DNA from: Sphingomonas sp. PP-CE-1A-559 | GTDB lineage: Bacteria; Pseudomonadota; Alphaproteobacteria; Sphingomonadales; Sphingomonadaceae | DNA: 64,000 nt | Assembly (NCBI RefSeq): GCF_004340965.1 | Contig: NZ_SLYA01000001.1 | Coordinates: forward strand, 248,001 to 312,000 | Reading direction: 5' to 3' | Shown here: positions 61,502 to 64,000 of the stretch, in pieces | Layout: the number at the start of each line of letters is the position of its first letter | How positions within the stretch are numbered: the stretch's first letter is position 1 | Translations under genes and position numbers: made by a program | The notes under the pieces: model-generated | Told to the model about the DNA's origin: nothing | The model's input: only the letters and a program-made list of their open reading frames with translations | The model's database searches: none

Positions 61502-62728
61502 TTAGCCGGCCTTTTTCTGGCTGGAGTCGCCACCGGAGGAGTCACCCTTGGGCGCTTCGATCTTCTGCGCGGTGTTTTCCGGCACCGGCTTCACGCCCTG
61601 GTTCGGCGCGATCTTCGACAGGCCCTGCGTGATGATCCTGTCGCCGGGGTTGAGCCCGCTGGTGACCACCCAGAACGCGCCCTGCGTGCGGTCCGCCTTG
61701 ATCTTCTTCTGCACCGCCTTGTTGTTCGCATTGACGACATAGACCGTCGCATTGCCCTTCGCATCGCGCGACACGCCCGCCTGCGGCACGAGGAACGCGC
61801 GCTGGTTGATCGCCTGCGCGAACTTCGCCTGGACGAACATGCCGGGCAGCAGCAGCCCCTGCGGATTGGGGAAGCGCGCGCGCAGCGTCACGGTGCCGGT
61901 CTCGGTGTTGACCAGCGCTTCGGCGAACTCGACGGTGCCGGTCGCGCCATATTCGCTGCCGTCCTCGAGCGTCAGGCGGACTTCGGCGCGGGTGGCGACG
62001 ATGCCGTTCTGGCCGAGCGAACGGCGTAGGGCGAGCAGGTCGCCGGAGGATTGCTGGATGTCGACGAACATCGGGTCGAGTCGCTGGATCTGCGCGAGCG
62101 GATCGGTCTGCGTCGCCGAGACGAGCGCGCCGACGGTGAACAGCGACCGGCCGATGCGGCCGGTGATCGGTGCGGGGACGGTCGTGAACTTGAGGTTGAT
62201 CTGCGCGGTCTCCAGCGCGGCGCGGGTCTGCGCGACCGAGGCGGTGGCCTGTCGCGAGGTGGCGACCGCGTTGGTGTAGTCCTGCTTGCTGATCGCCTCC
62301 ATCTCGGCGAGCGGCTTGTAGCGCTGGGCGAGGATGGTCTGCGCCTGCTGGTTGGCGCGCGCGCTCTGGAGGTTGGCCTGCGCCTCGTTGGCGGCGGCGC
62401 GATAGAGGCGGGGGTCGATCTCGTAGAGCGGCTGTCCCTTCTTGACGAGCGTGCCCTCGGTGAAGAAGCGGCGGCGGATGATGCCGGTGACCTGGGGCCG
62501 GACGTCCGAGCTTTCGAACGCGGTAGTGCGGCCGCTGAGTTCGGTGGTCATCGCGACGCTGGTCGGCTGAACGACGACATAGCCGACGGTCGGCGTGCCC
62601 TGGCCCGGCTGGCCGCCACGGCCTGCCTTGCCCTGGGCCTTGTCGTCGCCGCCGGAGCAGGCCGCGAGCGCCAGTGCGGGCACCAGCAGGATGGCGCACT
62701 GCCGCGCAGAAAATCGTGTGGCTATCAA
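61502..62728 (-). CDS. RND efflux periplasmic adaptor (membrane fusion protein)
   Basis: 408 aa AcrA/MexA-type adaptor. A lipobox-like L-A-A-C lies near residue 25, followed by a flexible Gly/Gln linker. The lipoyl halves (R-P-Q-V-T-G-I-I near 73; A-P-I-T-G-R-I-G near 187) flank a helical hairpin, then beta-barrel and membrane-proximal domains. No ATG is available; TTG 62728 is preferred because it gives a proper lipoprotein signal and GAGCGG lies about ten bases before it. The frame is open for another 240 codons upstream, but that stretch is repeat DNA. First gene of the efflux operon. Confidence 0.9.
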   Translation of the reverse strand: MIATRFSARQCAILLVPALALAACSGGDDKAQGKAGRGGQPGQGTPTVGYVVVQPTSVAMTTELSGRTTAFESSDVRPQVTGIIRRRFFTEGTLVKKGQPLYEIDPRLYRAAANEAQANLQSARANQQAQTILAQRYKPLAEMEAISKQDYTNAVATSRQATASVAQTRAALETAQINLKFTTVPAPITGRIGRSLFTVGALVSATQTDPLAQIQRLDPMFVDIQQSSGDLLALRRSLGQNGIVATRAEVRLTLEDGSEYGATGTVEFAEALVNTETGTVTLRARFPNPQGLLLPGMFVQAKFAQAINQRAFLVPQAGVSRDAKGNATVYVVNANNKAVQKKIKADRTQGAFWVVTSGLNPGDRIITQGLSKIAPNQGVKPVPENTAQKIEAPKGDSSGGDSSQKKAG

Positions 62729-62898
62729 GTTTGGTATCCGCTCGCGATCGGTGGTGGCAGCTGTTGGTCGGCCTAAACCACGAGGATGTACCAGAAGTAT
62801 GTCAGTTGAAAAGCGCGGGTGAGAAATAGGGAAGAAAGAGTAACCTGTTTGATTGTTTAGCGGTGTTTTTCGCGTTCGTTGCGCTTCGATGCCGAAGA

Positions 62899-62955
62899 TT
62901 GTTTCCCCGCGAAGGCGGGGACCCAGACTGGGCTCCCGCCTTCGCGGGGAAACAA
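62899..62955. repeat. Palindromic repeat family B, copy 2
   Basis: TTGTTTCCCCGCGAAGGCGG and its complementary right arm make a 57-base palindrome with a short CCCAGACTGGG-like centre. It shares the (C)CCCGCG...CGCGGGG(G) arms of the copy at 50340-50416. Confidence 0.85.
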
Positions 62956-63020
62956 GGAAGGGGCGCACTCCCGTATCCACACGCACGACCATGCAGCCAT
63001 CGCACCACCCCAGAGCCACT

Positions 63021-63130
63021 GCACCACCCCGGCGGAGGCCGGGGCCCAATTGGAGAGGTCGTGGTAACGAGGGACTGCGCTTCGTTAGCAACGTCCCCCA
63101 ATTGGGCCCCGGCCTCCGCCGGGGTGGTGC
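63021..63130. repeat. Palindromic repeat family A, copy 3
   Basis: Outer arms GCACCACCCCGGCGGAGGCC and perfect complement, inner CCCAATTGG/CCAATTGGG, 110 bases in all. It is nearly identical in the arms to the copy at 53648-53757, while the loop differs. Confidence 0.9.
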
Positions 63131-63220
63131 TTTGTGCGGGAGTCCTTCAAACCAAATTGTCGCGAGGGCGTTGAGCAGTGGTTGCCGGAACGAGCCCGGC
63201 ATGACGGATGGGGTGGGCTG

Positions 63221-63901
63221 ATGGCGTCGATCGATGATGACAAGAAGGCGGCTGCCAGTGCGGCTGTGGCCGAGGTGCAGGACGGGATGCTTGTCGGACT
63301 CGGCACCGGATCCACTGCGGCGCTCGCAATCCAGGCGCTCGGCGATCGCGTGGCCCAAGGCCTGCAAATCTGCGCAGTCGTCACCTCCGAAGCCTCCGGC
63401 AAACTCGCCCGCGAACTCGGCATCGCAATCCTCGACTTCGCCACCATCGCCCAAGTCGACCTAACGATCGACGGCGCAGACGAGATCGACTCGCGCTGTT
63501 TCGCCATCAAGGGCGCAGGCGGGGCGATGCTGCGCGAAAAGATCGTCGCCGCAGCCTCGGCACGGATGGTCGTGATCGCCGACGGCTCCAAGCGCGTCGA
63601 CCGGATCGGTGCCGCCAAGCTCCCGGTCGAGGTGCTACCGTTCGCCATCGCCTACGTCATGCGCGTTCTCATGGACATGGGTGCCGCGCCTATGGTCCGC
63701 GACAACTACCGGACGGACCAAGGCAATCTCGTCATCGACTGCCACTTCGCCGACCTCGAAGATCCCCGCGCAACAGCCGCCACGCTCGCCGGGATCCCAG
63801 GCATTCTCGGCCACGGGCTGTTCCTCGACGAGGTCGATGCCGCGTATATTGCAACGAACGGCGTCGTTACGCGACTGGAACGGATGGGTGCATCCGACTA
63901 A
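63221..63901 (+). CDS. rpiA: Ribose-5-phosphate isomerase A
   Basis: 226 aa, interconverts ribose-5-phosphate and ribulose-5-phosphate in the pentose phosphate pathway. Motifs: phosphate loop G-L-G-T-G-S-T-A near 26-33, D-G-A-D-E-I-D near 82-88, and K-G-A-G-G-A-M-L-R-E-K near 95-105 with the catalytic Glu. Length is normal. ATG 63221 follows GGGGTGGG; the frame is open upstream but unconserved. It is 18 kb from the nearest xylan gene and is best seen as housekeeping, although it serves the same pentose phosphate pool. Confidence 0.95.
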   Translation: MASIDDDKKAAASAAVAEVQDGMLVGLGTGSTAALAIQALGDRVAQGLQICAVVTSEASGKLARELGIAILDFATIAQVDLTIDGADEIDSRCFAIKGAGGAMLREKIVAAASARMVVIADGSKRVDRIGAAKLPVEVLPFAIAYVMRVLMDMGAAPMVRDNYRTDQGNLVIDCHFADLEDPRATAATLAGIPGILGHGLFLDEVDAAYIATNGVVTRLERMGASD

Positions 63902-63970
63902 AGGCATCCTATGTTGGCAACCAGATCGGATGCGCGGCGTTCGGTCACCGTCTAGAGCGAGGCTTCTTCC

Positions 63971-64000
63971 ATGACCGATACCGCAACCGCCCCCACCAAG
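63971..64000 (+). CDS. Start of a following gene (first ten codons)
   Basis: An ATG preceded by GAGCGAGG opens a frame M-T-D-T-A-T-A-P-T-K running off the window, 69 bases after rpiA in the same direction. Too short to identify. Confidence 0.4.
   Translation, partial: MTDTATAPTK

Larger units (their letters stand above)
62729..63220. other. Divergent intergenic region between the efflux operon and rpiA
   Basis: No gene is supported. It must hold promoters in both directions. Two palindromic repeats occupy much of it (62899-62955 and 63021-63130). No TetR-type regulator gene or clear operator for the pump is visible. Confidence 0.5.

Noticed and set aside
62729..63454. N-terminal extension of the membrane fusion protein
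   Set aside because: The frame runs through two palindromic repeats and part of rpiA; the lipoprotein signal starts at TTG 62728.

Overview
The window looks like a chromosomal segment of a Sphingomonas-type alphaproteobacterium. The GC content is high (mid-60s % by eye). There are very long TonB-dependent receptors of the sphingomonad/Caulobacter type, with a D-I-V-V-T-G TonB box and an aromatic C-terminal residue. It carries a flavin halogenase/SapC/cupin set, an alphaproteobacterial LexA box (GTTC-N7-GTTC) before nrdA, and class Ia nrdA/nrdB. Species identity is inference.

Bases 1-43998 are an accessory carbohydrate region. After the end of a dienelactone-hydrolase-like gene (2-424) comes a TonB receptor (935-4132), a GH115 alpha-glucuronidase, a GntR/FadR regulator, mannonate dehydratase (uxuA) and a second, convergent GntR regulator. 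Then come minus-strand operons: GH43-xylB-xylA (14327 down to 10429) and GH9-GH43 (18691 down to 14478). A divergent plus-strand run (18910-30462) encodes a type-B carboxylesterase, an alpha/beta esterase, an orphan secreted jelly-roll-like protein, GH43, GH51, GH95, a CE1-type esterase and GH43, several overlapping or within 20 bases of each other. It meets a minus-strand operon (38921 down to 30770): flavin halogenase, SGNH acetylesterase, GH3 beta-xylosidase and GH27 with an NPCBM domain. A second TonB receptor (42092 down to 38985) is divergent from sapC and a JmjC/cupin-like gene (42302-43998). Together these could strip glucuronic acid, arabinose, galactose, acetyl and feruloyl groups from complex glucuronoarabinoxylan, hydrolyse xylo-oligomers, and feed xylose (XylA, XylB) and mannonate (UxuA) into central metabolism. 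No GH10/GH11 endoxylanase, no inner-membrane sugar transporter and no uxaC/uxuB are present, so the pathway must be completed elsewhere. Palindromes centred on AGCGCT precede both receptors and both minus-strand hydrolase operons, suggesting one LacI-family regulon.

Bases 44000-50600 hold a decayed nuclease pseudogene and an AT-rich, apparently imported OLD-like ATPase/TOPRIM gene whose GTG start overlaps the nrdB stop. After these come nrdB, two small genes, and nrdA with a LexA box just upstream.

Bases 50600-64000 are signalling and housekeeping genes: a hybrid histidine kinase, a haloacid dehalogenase, a GGDEF-EAL-PilZ protein, a complete RND efflux operon (membrane fusion protein, pump, NodT-type outer-membrane factor), rpiA and the first codons of another gene. 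Several families of short palindromic repeats sit in the intergenic gaps.
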